Positions 51,646-60,892 of a stretch of 64,000 nucleotides of DNA are shown here, piece by piece. Source of the stretch: Delftia acidovorans (GTDB taxonomy: Bacteria; Pseudomonadota; Gammaproteobacteria; Burkholderiales; Burkholderiaceae_C); assembly GCA_031286585.1 (NCBI GenBank), contig JAITUC010000038.1:682001-746000 (forward strand), given 5' to 3'. Within the stretch, counting starts at the first letter, position 1. Every line of letters begins with the position of its first letter. Position numbers and translations under genes: made by a program. The notes below the pieces were generated by a model. It did not search any database. It had not been told where the DNA came from and saw only the letters and a program-made list of their open reading frames with translations.

Positions 51646-53627
51646 GCGCTCTGCACGCAGCCTATGGCCGCCTGCTGCAGGCCTCGGTCCCCTGGGGCTT
51701 CGACCCCGTGCGCCTTCGCCAGCATTTGCGCACGGCCTTTGCGGCCTGCCTGGCGCTGCTGGCTGCCTGGCAGCTGGGGCTGGAGCATCCGCAGTGGGCC
51801 GCCATGGCCACCTGGGCCGCCTCCCAGCCGCTGCGCGGGCAACTGCTCGAGAAAAGCTTTTTCCGGATCGCGGGCACCGTGGCCGGCACGGCCGTGGGTG
51901 TGGGCCTGGTGCTGCTGGCCCAGGGAAACCTGCTGTGGCTGGTGCTAGGCCTGGCCGTGTGGCTGGGCCTGTGCGCGGGCGTGGGCAATCTGCAGCGCAG
52001 CTTCGTGGCCTACGGCACCATGCTGTCGGGCTACTCGGCGGCCATGGTCGCGCTGCTGGACTTCGCCCACCCCGACCAGGTCTTCGCCCTGGGCTTGGAC
52101 CGGCTGTGCACGGCGCTGACCGGCGTGTTCGCGGCCCTGCTCGTGGGCTGGCTGTTCACGCCCAAGGGCAGCGGCATTCCAGGCAATGCCGAGGTGCGCC
52201 AGCTGTTCGCGCAACTGCTGCGCGATCTGGCCGGCAGCCTGCAGGCGCGCGGCCGTGCGTCCCTGGGCTCGCAGGAGATCGCTGCCCGCCTGTTGGCCAT
52301 GGCCGTGATCGAGGAAGGGCTGGATCCGCACGCCGCCGGTTCGCAGCGCTCCCGCGAGGCCGTGCACGCGCTGCGCCGGCTCATGAATGCCCAGATCTCG
52401 GCCCTGCTGTGGCTGCGCGATGCGCCGTCGCAGGAGCCGCCTGCGGCCTTTGGCGAAGCGCAGGCCCTGGCCGCCGCGCAGGCGCTGCGCGAAGCCGCCC
52501 TGGCGCTGGAGACCCGCGTGCAATTGCATGAGGCCGCCGCGGCCCTGGTGCGCGCACGCGAGGCCGCCGTATCCTGGCCCGGCGCAGCCGACATGCTGGC
52601 CCCGATGGGCTTTGCGATGCAGGCCCACCTGGCCGCCACCCATGACGTGGCCCTGCCGCCCGGCCACCGCGCCCGCCAATGGCCCGTGGTGCTGCACAGT
52701 GACTGGCTGGGCGCGCGCCGCGCCATGCTGCGTGCCAGCGCGGCCATCGCCATCGTGGGCCTGCTGTGGGTGGTGACGGGCTGGAGCGGCGGTGCCTACA
52801 TGCTGCTGGGCATGTCCATCATGCTGACCGTGTTCTCGGGCTTCGAGAACCCTTCGGCCACCATGCGCCATGTGACCCTGGGCCAGGCCCTGGGCGTGCT
52901 GGTGGCCCTGGCCTGCCAGTGGCTGGTCTGGCCGTTCGCCAGCAGCCAGGCGGGCCTGGTGTGGCTGATGCTGCCCTTTGTCTACGTGGGTGCGCTGCTG
53001 TTCTCGCACCAGCGCACCGCGCTCTCGGGCTATGACTGCAACATGGTGCTGCTGCTCCTGCTGCAGCCCCACTACCCGCAGACGGCCAGCTTCGGCCATG
53101 CGCTGGCCCTGGGGCTGGCCGTGGTGTCCGGGCCGCTGGCGGGCTGGGCGGCCTATCGCTTCATCCTGCCGGTCACGCTGCAGGGCCGGCTGCAAGGCCT
53201 GCGCTCCATGATGGTCCACGAACTGCAGGACATGGCCGCCACGCCGAGCCATGCGCGCGATGGCCGCATCTGGCGTGCCCGCCTGTACCACCGGCTGCTG
53301 CGCCTGGTGCGCATGTCGGAGCAGGCCGGAGGGCAGCTGGGTGCGCAGGCAGCGGAGTGCGGCCTGGCCGCCCTGCATGTGGGCCGCGCCATCCAGGCGC
53401 TGCACCAGCTGTCCGGGGAAGCCGCCCTGGGCGACGGCACCGCCCGCGCCGTGCGCGCCGCGCTGCTGCGCCTGCAGCGGCTGCAGCAGGCGCCTGGCCA
53501 GTGCCCGCCGCTTTTGCGCATGCTGGCGCAGCGCGTGGCCGAACGCCATCCCGACCAGGCCCGCCAGCTGCGCCATGCCGCGCATGAGATCGCGCAGCAC
53601 GAAGCCTTCTTCCGCAACGCCGGCTGA
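51642..53627 (+). CDS. FUSC family inner-membrane protein (AaeB-like)
   Basis: A 661-residue protein with the fusaric-acid-resistance layout: an N-terminal cluster of membrane helices (from FAACLALLAAWQLGLEHPQWAAM), a cytoplasmic region (about 170-340), and a second cluster (from AAIAIVGLLWVVTGWSGGAY), then a helical tail. The start is a GTG overlapping the marR stop. AaeB-type proteins export aromatic carboxylic acids, usually with a membrane-fusion partner (AaeA) and a small DUF1656 protein; neither is adjacent here, so it may work alone or with distant partners. Confidence 0.88.
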   Translation: MSALHAAYGRLLQASVPWGFDPVRLRQHLRTAFAACLALLAAWQLGLEHPQWAAMATWAASQPLRGQLLEKSFFRIAGTVAGTAVGVGLVLLAQGNLLWLVLGLAVWLGLCAGVGNLQRSFVAYGTMLSGYSAAMVALLDFAHPDQVFALGLDRLCTALTGVFAALLVGWLFTPKGSGIPGNAEVRQLFAQLLRDLAGSLQARGRASLGSQEIAARLLAMAVIEEGLDPHAAGSQRSREAVHALRRLMNAQISALLWLRDAPSQEPPAAFGEAQALAAAQALREAALALETRVQLHEAAAALVRAREAAVSWPGAADMLAPMGFAMQAHLAATHDVALPPGHRARQWPVVLHSDWLGARRAMLRASAAIAIVGLLWVVTGWSGGAYMLLGMSIMLTVFSGFENPSATMRHVTLGQALGVLVALACQWLVWPFASSQAGLVWLMLPFVYVGALLFSHQRTALSGYDCNMVLLLLLQPHYPQTASFGHALALGLAVVSGPLAGWAAYRFILPVTLQGRLQGLRSMMVHELQDMAATPSHARDGRIWRARLYHRLLRLVRMSEQAGGQLGAQAAECGLAALHVGRAIQALHQLSGEAALGDGTARAVRAALLRLQRLQQAPGQCPPLLRMLAQRVAERHPDQARQLRHAAHEIAQHEAFFRNAG

Positions 53628-53708
53628 AGCACGGACCCATGCCAGAATGGCCGGTCCAGTCCGGCGGCGCCCCACGCTCCCTGTCACCCTGTTGCGAGGA
53701 AAGCATCC

Positions 53709-54269
53709 ATGTCGTGGAGCGACACCACCATCACCTCACAGCGCCTGGCGCTGCGCCCCTTCACCGCCGCCGATGCCGATGAGGCCTTTGCCTGCATCAC
53801 GCCCACGCTGACGCGCTACCTGTCCTTCGAGCCGGCGTCGACTCCTGCCGAGTTCGAGGCGGTCTGGCGCGGATGGCTGCAGGAGATCGCAGCCGGCACG
53901 GACTTCAACTTCACGCTGCGCGAGCGCGCCAGCGGCCACTCAAGCGGCCGTTTCATGGGTCTGCTCGGCCTGCACCGCGCACGCGACAGCGAACCGGAAA
54001 TCGGCATCTGGATCCGTGAGGACGCACATGGCCAGGGCTACGGCCGCGAGTCCGTCGCCGCGCTGGCCGAATGGGCTCGCACGACATTTGCGCCGCAGTC
54101 CTTGCGCTATCCCGTGGCGGAGCCCAATACCGCCAGCCGTCGTATCGCCGAGGGGCTGGGCGGCGTGGAGGTCGAGCGCCAGAGCCTCCCCAAGTACATG
54201 CTTGTCGTCTACCGCATACCGGGCGTCGCTACGCCGGGCGTCGCCACGCCGGGCGTCGCCACGCCATAA
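53709..54269 (+). CDS. GNAT family N-acetyltransferase with repeated C-terminus
   Basis: A 186-residue acetyltransferase of the RimJ/RimL-like group: ITSQRLALRPFTAADADEAF, the acceptor-side LGLHRARDSEPEIGIWI and the acetyl-CoA-binding REDAHGQGYGRESVAALAEW. The last 16 residues are PGVAT repeated three times plus P, encoded by a perfect 15-base tandem repeat at 54219-54263. That tail is not part of the fold and probably arose by replication slippage. The substrate (a protein N-terminus, antibiotic or small amine) is unknown. Confidence 0.85.
   Translation: MSWSDTTITSQRLALRPFTAADADEAFACITPTLTRYLSFEPASTPAEFEAVWRGWLQEIAAGTDFNFTLRERASGHSSGRFMGLLGLHRARDSEPEIGIWIREDAHGQGYGRESVAALAEWARTTFAPQSLRYPVAEPNTASRRIAEGLGGVEVERQSLPKYMLVVYRIPGVATPGVATPGVATP
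54219..54263 (+). repeat. 15-base tandem repeat, three copies
   Basis: The unit CCGGGCGTCGCCACG occurs three times in a row (the first copy has T for C at one position), encoding PGVAT x3 at the C-terminus of the acetyltransferase. Being a multiple of three, copy-number changes keep the frame and only alter tail length. Confidence 0.95.
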
Positions 54270-54274
54270 GCACA

Positions 54275-54307
54275 AAGGCCTCCCCGCGCGAGCGGGAAGG
54301 CCTTGTT
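54275..54307. terminator. Terminator between GNAT and aldehyde dehydrogenase
   Basis: AAGGCC (54275-54280) with inner CCCGC pairs with GCGGG and GGCCTT (54299-54304), one mismatch in the stem and a four-base loop. T-rich ends on both strands are short. It lies between convergent genes. Confidence 0.7.
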
Positions 54308-54326
54308 CATGCGGCGGATGCCTGTC

Positions 54327-55769
54327 TTACACCGCGGCAATCGACACGGCCTTGGCGACCAGATAGGCCTCCAGCGCCTCGGGGCCGCCTTCGGAGCCAT
54401 AGCCCGAATCCTTGACGCCGCCGAATGGCATCTCGGCCGAAGCCACGGCCGGCTGGTTGATCCACAGCATGCCGGTCTCGACCTGCTGGGCCAGCTGGTG
54501 GGCCGTCTTGATGGAGCGCGTGAACGCATAGGCCGCCAGGCCGTAGGACAGGCGGTTGGCCTCGGCAATGGCCTCGCCCAGATCGTCGAAGCCGCGGATG
54601 GCGGCCACGGGGCCGAAGGGCTCCTGGTTGAAGATCTCGGCGCTCAACGGCACGTCGCCCAGCACCGTGGGGGCAAAGAAGTTGCCCGCGCCGCCCATCG
54701 AGGCACCGCCCGTGAGCAGCTTGGCGCCCTGCTTTTGCGCCTCCTCGATCAGATGGGACAAGGCCGTGACGCGGCGCGGATTGGCCAGCGGGCCCATCTG
54801 CGTGCCCTGTGCCAGGCCATCGCCGACCTTGAGGCCTTCGGCATGCGCGACCATGGCGCGCGTGAATTCCTCGCGCACGCTGTTGTGCACCAGAAAGCGC
54901 GTGGGCGAGATGCAGACCTGGCCCGCGTTGCGGAACTTGGACGCGCCTGCGGCCTTCACGGCCAGGGCCACATCGGCATCCTCGGCCACGATGACCGGCG
55001 CGTGGCCGCCCAGCTCCATGGTCGAGCGCTTCATGTGCTGGCCGGCCAGCGCCGCCAGCTGCTTGCCCACGGCGGTGGAGCCGGTGAACGTGACCTTGCG
55101 GATCACGGGATGGGCAATCAGGTAGGAGGAAATCTGGGCCGGATCACCGAACACCAGGCCCACCACGCCGGCCGGCACGCCGGCATCGACGAAGCACTTG
55201 AACAGGGCCGCGGGCGCAGCCGGCGTTTCCTCGGGCGCCTTGCACAGGAAGGAGCAGCCCGTGGCCAGCGCCGCGCCGATCTTGCGCACGATCTGGTTGA
55301 CGGGGAAGTTCCAGGGCGTGAAGGCGGCCACGGGGCCCACGGGCTCCTTGATCACCAGTTGCTGCACCTCGGGGCGGCGCGAGGGCACGATGCGGCCGTA
55401 CACGCGCAGCGCCTCGTCGGCAAACCATTCGATGATGCCCACGCCGGCCAGGATTTCGCCCTTGGCCTCGGCCACGGGCTTGCCCTGCTCCTGCGTCAGG
55501 AGCGCGGCGATCTCGTCGGCGCGCTCCTTGAGCAGGGCCGCGGCACGGCGCATGGCGGCGCCGCGCTCATGGGCCGAGACATTGCGCCAGACCTCGAAAC
55601 CGCGTTGCGCTGCGGCCAGCGCACGGTCCAGGTCGGCCACGTCGGCATGGGCCACATGGCCGATGACTTCGCCGCTGGCCGGGTTGCGCACGGGAATCTT
55701 CCTGCCGCTGGCGGCGTCCTGCCATTGGCCGTCGATCAGAAGTTGGGTGTCGGAGTAGGAATGGCTCAT
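54327..55769 (-). CDS. gabD: Succinate-semialdehyde dehydrogenase (NAD(P)+), GabD type
   Basis: A 480-residue aldehyde dehydrogenase. The GabD-like pattern includes VPSRRPEVQQLVIKEPVGPV, TPWNFPVNQIVRKIGAALATG, the catalytic Glu in STMELGGHAPVIV and the catalytic Cys in RNAGQVCISPTRF, then NQEPFGPVAAIRGFDDL. Length is right. It should oxidise succinate semialdehyde to succinate in GABA or 4-hydroxybutyrate use; no aminotransferase is adjacent, so other aldehydes (for example glutarate semialdehyde) cannot be excluded. Confidence 0.87.
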   Translation of the reverse strand: MSHSYSDTQLLIDGQWQDAASGRKIPVRNPASGEVIGHVAHADVADLDRALAAAQRGFEVWRNVSAHERGAAMRRAAALLKERADEIAALLTQEQGKPVAEAKGEILAGVGIIEWFADEALRVYGRIVPSRRPEVQQLVIKEPVGPVAAFTPWNFPVNQIVRKIGAALATGCSFLCKAPEETPAAPAALFKCFVDAGVPAGVVGLVFGDPAQISSYLIAHPVIRKVTFTGSTAVGKQLAALAGQHMKRSTMELGGHAPVIVAEDADVALAVKAAGASKFRNAGQVCISPTRFLVHNSVREEFTRAMVAHAEGLKVGDGLAQGTQMGPLANPRRVTALSHLIEEAQKQGAKLLTGGASMGGAGNFFAPTVLGDVPLSAEIFNQEPFGPVAAIRGFDDLGEAIAEANRLSYGLAAYAFTRSIKTAHQLAQQVETGMLWINQPAVASAEMPFGGVKDSGYGSEGGPEALEAYLVAKAVSIAAV

Positions 55770-55972
55770 GCTGGATCAGATCCTTGGTAGATGACAGGGG
55801 GCAGATGTGTGGGGCAGGCACGGCGCTCGCAGTGTCCGCACCCGGCTGCCGCTGCAGCGCAGCGACCATTCTAGGAAGCGCCGGACGGCGGTGCCGTCAC
55901 CGGGCTGTCACGCACATAACACCTAAAATGCCCGGGTTTCGCAATATCCACCAATCCGCTGAGAGGGAGCCC

Positions 55973-57904
55973 ATGACCGATCTTTTCGACACCACTGCGC
56001 GCAGGGGTTTGCGCAGCGTCGCGCTGGTGCTCGCCCTGGCAGGCAGCCTGGGGCTGGCATGGGGGCAGGCGCCGGCCAGCGAGGTGACGCAATTCATACC
56101 CCGCATGAGCGTGGACTCGCGTGTCCAGCCGCAGGACACGCCTCGGGAGTTCCTGGCTTCGCGCAGCATGTCTTTTGCTGCAGCTGCCGCACTCACGCCG
56201 CTGCGCGTTGAGCTGGGCCCATGGAAGGACGTACGTGCCGCCTCGGCTGCCGTGGGCGGTGCCCTGCAGGTCGGCGCCCAGCGCCTGAGCACCCAGACCG
56301 CCAGCACCCAGGCCTTGGGCGGGCAGTTGCAATGGAAGGCCTCGGCCGATGGGGGCCTCACTGCCGCCGTCAGCGTGCGCTCCGAAGGCGCCTACGGCAT
56401 ACGCTTGGGCGTGGAAATCGATCAGTTGCCCGGCAGCGCCCTGCTGCGCATCTATGCACAGGGCGACCGCGCTGGTGCCTATGAAATTTCAGGCCAGCGC
56501 GTGCTGCAACTGCTGCAGGCCAACAAGGATGCCGGTGATGACACTGCCGAAGGCCGCACCTGGTGGACGCCTGACACGGGCGGTGACGAGGTGACGCTGG
56601 AGATCGACCTGCCACCGGGCACCTCCACCGAGTCGCTGCGTCTGGCCATCCCCCGGGTCATGCATTTGTACGAGAACCTGTCGCTGCCGCTGGAGGGGGA
56701 GAACGTGTTCTCCGCCCAGCTCAACGAATCCCTCTCCTGCAATCTGGACTCCACCTGCTATGACGACTACAGCACGCAGCGCAATGCGGTGGCGCGGATG
56801 TACTACGTCAAGAACGGCCAGGGTTATGTGTGCTCGGGCACGCTGATCAACGACAAGGCAGGCTCCGGCACACCCTACTTCATCACGGCCAACCATTGCA
56901 TCAGCACCCAGACCGTGGCCTCCACGCTGGAGACTTCCTGGTTCTACCGCACGCCCTCATGCAACAGCCGCACGCTGTCATCCACCTCGCGCACGCTGCG
57001 CAGCGGCGCCACCCTGCTATACGCCACTGCCACCTATGACGGCAGCTTGCTGCGGCTCAACGAAGCAGCTCCCGCAGGCGCCGTCTTTGCAGGCTGGTCC
57101 ACCCAGGCCCTGACCAGCGGCGCCAAGGTGGTGGGCATACACCACCCGCGCGGCGACCTGCAGAAGATCAGCTTCGGTACCTATGACCGCTCCGTGGCCT
57201 GCGAGGCATCGAGCGACAGCACCATGAGCTGCCAATACATCAATGGCGGCTACCTCAGCGTGAACTGGGACCAAGGGCTGACACAACCGGGGAGCAGCGG
57301 TTCGGGCCTGTTCTTGAATGGTCTGCTGGTAGGCACACTTTACGGTGGCGACACCCAGACCTGCTCAAGAGCGGGCGGCAACTCCATCTACGGGCGCTTT
57401 GACCTGCTCTTTCCAAATGTGCAGAAGTGGCTTGCGGCAGAAGCGAGCACGGGACAGGCCCGAACCGCCATCTACCGTTTTTTCAATCGAGAAACAGGTG
57501 CGCATTTCTATACAGCCAGCGCAGGAGAACGCGATCAGGTGATTGCGACCTATCCGGCGTTCCAATATGAGAACGTCGCCTTCTATGCATACACCCAAAT
57601 GCAACAAGGGCTGGAACCCGTATTCCGCTTCTTCAATAGAAATACAAGCGCGCATTTCTTCACCATCGACGCCTTCGAGCGCAACCAGGTGAAGATCTAC
57701 TATCCCAGCTTCATCGATGAAGGCATCGCATGGTATGCCGCCACAACTGCAGTCAATGGAACAGTTCCCATATTCCGCTTCTTCAACGAGCAGACTGGTG
57801 CGCACTTCTACACCATCAACGTTGCAGAGCGGGATCAGGTGATCACCAAGTATCCCTTCTTCAAATATGAGGGTGTGGGCTACTACGTCTGGAAAACCCA
57901 GTAA
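55973..57904 (+). CDS. Secreted trypsin-like serine protease with three C-terminal DUF5648-type repeats
   Basis: A 643-residue exported protein (signal segment VALVLALAGSLGLAWGQA). A propeptide-like region precedes a protease domain related to lysyl endopeptidases: His in FITANHCIST (about residue 308), Asp in ATYDGSLLRL (about 356), Ser in QPGSSGSGLFLNG (about 443). Then three repeats of about 50 residues begin near 500, 550 and 600 (YRFFNRETGAHFYT; FRFFNRNTSAHFFT; FRFFNEQTGAHFYT). The repeat-coding DNA is clearly AT-richer than the rest. The type II system in this window is a plausible export route. Confidence 0.88.
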   Translation: MTDLFDTTARRGLRSVALVLALAGSLGLAWGQAPASEVTQFIPRMSVDSRVQPQDTPREFLASRSMSFAAAAALTPLRVELGPWKDVRAASAAVGGALQVGAQRLSTQTASTQALGGQLQWKASADGGLTAAVSVRSEGAYGIRLGVEIDQLPGSALLRIYAQGDRAGAYEISGQRVLQLLQANKDAGDDTAEGRTWWTPDTGGDEVTLEIDLPPGTSTESLRLAIPRVMHLYENLSLPLEGENVFSAQLNESLSCNLDSTCYDDYSTQRNAVARMYYVKNGQGYVCSGTLINDKAGSGTPYFITANHCISTQTVASTLETSWFYRTPSCNSRTLSSTSRTLRSGATLLYATATYDGSLLRLNEAAPAGAVFAGWSTQALTSGAKVVGIHHPRGDLQKISFGTYDRSVACEASSDSTMSCQYINGGYLSVNWDQGLTQPGSSGSGLFLNGLLVGTLYGGDTQTCSRAGGNSIYGRFDLLFPNVQKWLAAEASTGQARTAIYRFFNRETGAHFYTASAGERDQVIATYPAFQYENVAFYAYTQMQQGLEPVFRFFNRNTSAHFFTIDAFERNQVKIYYPSFIDEGIAWYAATTAVNGTVPIFRFFNEQTGAHFYTINVAERDQVITKYPFFKYEGVGYYVWKTQ

Positions 57905-57933
57905 GCACACGCACTGCACCGCAGTGCCTCCCC

Positions 57934-57968
57934 AAGAAGAAGGCCCCGCACTGCGGGGCCTTCTTCTT
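57934..57968. terminator. Bidirectional intrinsic terminator
   Basis: A perfect 17-base inverted repeat: AAGAAGAAGGCCCCGCA (57934-57950), one C, and its complement (57952-57968) ending TTCTTCTT. It lies between the convergent protease and Hsp70 genes and can serve both. Confidence 0.9.
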
Positions 57969-57980
57969 GAACAAACACCC

Positions 57981-60833
57981 TCACCCTACCAGCACCAGCC
58001 CCGGCGGCAGGCTGTCCCCAAAGCTGCGCTTCGCATCCTGGGCGTCCATCTGCTGGACCTGTTCCACCAGGTCGATCCAGCGCTGGGGTGCACCGGCGCC
58101 GCGCAACCGCTCCAGCACCAGGGCGCGCTGGGCATCGGGCAGATCCAGCGCACGGTCACCCGTCATGCGGGCCATCTGCACGGCGGCGAACATGGCGGTT
58201 TCATTGCGGCGCCAGTCCTGGGCCAGGGTGGCGTCCAGGAACTCCTGCGCAGCCTCGGGCGGCATCACGCGGTGGGCGTTGGCCGCCAGCGGCATGCGCG
58301 CAGCCAGCCGGCCGATGGCCCACCAGGTCTGCACGGATTCACCGGGGTGCCTCAGCCGCTGCAGCATCCACTGGCCCATTTCCTGGCGGTACTGCCAGGG
58401 CACGGCCTCCATGGCGGCGAACAGGCGCAGCATGTCGTCGTAGCTGCCATGGGCGGATTTCCCCTGGCTGCGCTGCGTGGACTGCTGCACGGCTTTATGC
58501 ATATGGCCTGCGACCTCTTCCAGCAGCTCCATCTGCCGGGCCTCGTCCAGCCCCGCGGCCACGCGGCGCCAGAAGACCCACCATTCGGTGCGGTTGGCCG
58601 CCTCGCCGCCATGGCCCAGGCCCTGGCCATGCAGCTGCCAGACCTGCTGCATGCGCCAGCCGTCCAGCTCGGCGCCCACGCCGGGGCGCAGGCACCAGCC
58701 GGCCAGGTTCAGCCAGACGCGCTCGTGCTCGGCCGTGCGGCGGCGGCGCCTGGCGCGGCCCAGCAAGGCGTCGAACAGTGCGCGCAGCAGCGGCAGATCC
58801 CAGTCCTCGCGCGGGCCCAGCCATCGCTCCAGCGACTGGCGCAACTGGCGGACCTCCCTGGCCGTCACCTCCTGCGCCTGGCTGCCGAAGATGCGCTCGA
58901 TCAGGGCCACGGCGTCGGCCAGCCGGCCCTGCCGGGCAGGACGATGGCCGGTGTCCTGCGCATCGCCGGCCAGCGCACCGCGCACGCTGAACGGCAGCAG
59001 CCACTGGCGCTGCGCATCGTCGGCGGCCACGCAGCGCACCTCCAGCGTGCCGACCTCGGTCATGCAGGCCTGCAGCTGCACCTCGACCTGTGCCCTGTCC
59101 CGGCCCTCGGGCGCAGGCAGCACGGTGGACAGGGCGGGCAGCTCGACCCAGCCCTCGCCGTCGAGCGCCGCGATGCGTCCGGCCTGCGCAGGCGCGGCAG
59201 CCAGGCTGTTGGCCACCAGGGAAAAGCGCACGGCCTGGCCCAGTCGCAGCGCGAAGCGCCGGCCGGAGAGCACGATGCGCACGCCCTCTTCCGTGCCGCG
59301 CGGCAGCAGGCAGATGCCCTGTGGTCCGGCACCCGCCTTCTCGGGCAGGACCAGCCAGTAGCTGCGCGGCGAGCCACCGCCGATGCGCGGCACCGGGGCT
59401 GGCACAGTCCGGGCATCTTCCGGTTCCGGCAGATCCTCAGACGGATGTCTCTGGACATGCATGGCCAGGCCATGCGCTGCTGCGCCGCGTGCCACGGCCC
59501 AGTCGGGATGCGGGTTGTGCAGCAGGCGCAGCGGCTGGCCGCGCCAGGCCTGCATCTGCGCCACCAATCGCTCGGCCAGTGCATGGGCGTGGAAGACGCC
59601 GCCGTTGAGTAGGACCGCATCGGGCAGCTCCCCTGCCGCATGCTGCGCGAGGAACTGCGCCAGGTGCCGTGTGATCGCCGCATCGGCCGGATAGGGAAGC
59701 CCCAGGCCGCGCAAGGCGCCCTGGCGCCGTGTGGGCAGATCCTGCAGTCCGGCCAGCGGCATGAAGCCTTCGACCACGGCCTCGCGCACCTCGTCGCGGC
59801 CCAGCGTGGCCGTGCGCGTCTGTGCCAGCAGCTTCGATCCGCCGCCCAGCAGGGTCACGGCGACGGACTCGGGCGCCTCGCTGGCCAGCAACTGCTCCTT
59901 GGCCGTGCGGCAGCGCTGCACCAGTTGCGCGAACCGGGCGGCAGGCAGGCGCTCGCCGGGCGGGGCGAACTGCGGCTCCAGCCGATGGGCCAGCGCCAGG
60001 TCCATGTTGTCGCCGCCCAGCATCAGGTGCTCGCCCACGGCCGTGCGTGTCAGCACAGGCAGGCCTCCAGCTTCACCGGGCTGCACGCGGATCAGGGTCA
60101 GGTCGGTGGTGCCGCCGCCCACATCCACCACCAGCACCAGCCGGCTGTGCGCCAGCTCGGCGGCCAGCTGCCCGCCCTGCAGCACCAGCCAGTCGTGGAA
60201 GGCGGCCTTGGGCTCCTCCAGCAATTGCACCGCAGGCAGGCCGGCCAGCCGCGCGGCCTCCAGCGTGAGTGCACGCGCACCTTCGTCGAACGAGGCCGGC
60301 ACGGTCAGCACGACCAGCTGGTCCCGCAGCGGCGAGCCGGGGTGCGTGCGGTCCCAGGCCTGCCGGACATGGTCGAGGTAGCTGGCCGAGGCCTGCAGCG
60401 GAGACAGCCGGGCCACTTCTTCGGGCGCGCCCCAGGGCAGGATGGCCGCCGTGCGGTCCACGCCCGCGTGCGAAAGCCAGCTCTTGGCACTGGCCACCAG
60501 GCGCGACGGCACGGCCGCGCCCAGGTCGCGCGCCCAGCGGCCATTGACGGCGGGCGCTTGCGCTTGCGCGCCCAGTGCCGTCCAGGGCTGCAGCCAGGCA
60601 TCGCCCAGTTCGCCGGGTGCCGCCTGGTAGCGCGCCGAGGGCAGCATCACCTGGGCGGCGACCTCGCTGGCCGAGACACGCTGCGCCACGGGCAGCAAGG
60701 CGATGTCGGCCGCCGTGCCGCCCACGGGCACATGCGCCACCACGGTGTGGCTGGTGCCAAGGTCGATGCCCACGATGTGGTCAGCACCGGAAGAGAGGGC
60801 GGCGGCGGAGGCGGGGACAGCGGTATCAGGCAT
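57981..60833 (-). CDS. Large Hsp70-family protein with long helical C-terminus
   Basis: A 950-residue protein with a DnaK-like ATPase domain: phosphate-1 loop VGIDLGTSHTVVAHV, phosphate-2 LVLVVDVGGGTTDLTLIRV, connection EEPKAAFHDW and the adenosine-side LLNGGVFHAHALAERLVAQ. Large insertions distinguish it from DnaK. The last 400 or so residues are a separate alpha-rich region (RIFGSQAQEVTAREVRQLRQ; NLAGWCLRPGVGAELDGWRM; WWAIGRLAARMPLAA) with no DnaK substrate-binding sandwich; it may be the DUF3731-type tail. It is the third gene of an operon with another Hsp70-like protein and DUF2760. Confidence 0.85.
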   Translation of the reverse strand: MPDTAVPASAAALSSGADHIVGIDLGTSHTVVAHVPVGGTAADIALLPVAQRVSASEVAAQVMLPSARYQAAPGELGDAWLQPWTALGAQAQAPAVNGRWARDLGAAVPSRLVASAKSWLSHAGVDRTAAILPWGAPEEVARLSPLQASASYLDHVRQAWDRTHPGSPLRDQLVVLTVPASFDEGARALTLEAARLAGLPAVQLLEEPKAAFHDWLVLQGGQLAAELAHSRLVLVVDVGGGTTDLTLIRVQPGEAGGLPVLTRTAVGEHLMLGGDNMDLALAHRLEPQFAPPGERLPAARFAQLVQRCRTAKEQLLASEAPESVAVTLLGGGSKLLAQTRTATLGRDEVREAVVEGFMPLAGLQDLPTRRQGALRGLGLPYPADAAITRHLAQFLAQHAAGELPDAVLLNGGVFHAHALAERLVAQMQAWRGQPLRLLHNPHPDWAVARGAAAHGLAMHVQRHPSEDLPEPEDARTVPAPVPRIGGGSPRSYWLVLPEKAGAGPQGICLLPRGTEEGVRIVLSGRRFALRLGQAVRFSLVANSLAAAPAQAGRIAALDGEGWVELPALSTVLPAPEGRDRAQVEVQLQACMTEVGTLEVRCVAADDAQRQWLLPFSVRGALAGDAQDTGHRPARQGRLADAVALIERIFGSQAQEVTAREVRQLRQSLERWLGPREDWDLPLLRALFDALLGRARRRRRTAEHERVWLNLAGWCLRPGVGAELDGWRMQQVWQLHGQGLGHGGEAANRTEWWVFWRRVAAGLDEARQMELLEEVAGHMHKAVQQSTQRSQGKSAHGSYDDMLRLFAAMEAVPWQYRQEMGQWMLQRLRHPGESVQTWWAIGRLAARMPLAANAHRVMPPEAAQEFLDATLAQDWRRNETAMFAAVQMARMTGDRALDLPDAQRALVLERLRGAGAPQRWIDLVEQVQQMDAQDAKRSFGDSLPPGLVLVG

Positions 60834-60892
60834 ATCGGCAGTCAATACAGGGCACGGTGCGCGGCCCGGGCCGGGCCTGCCGCCGGGTCGGG

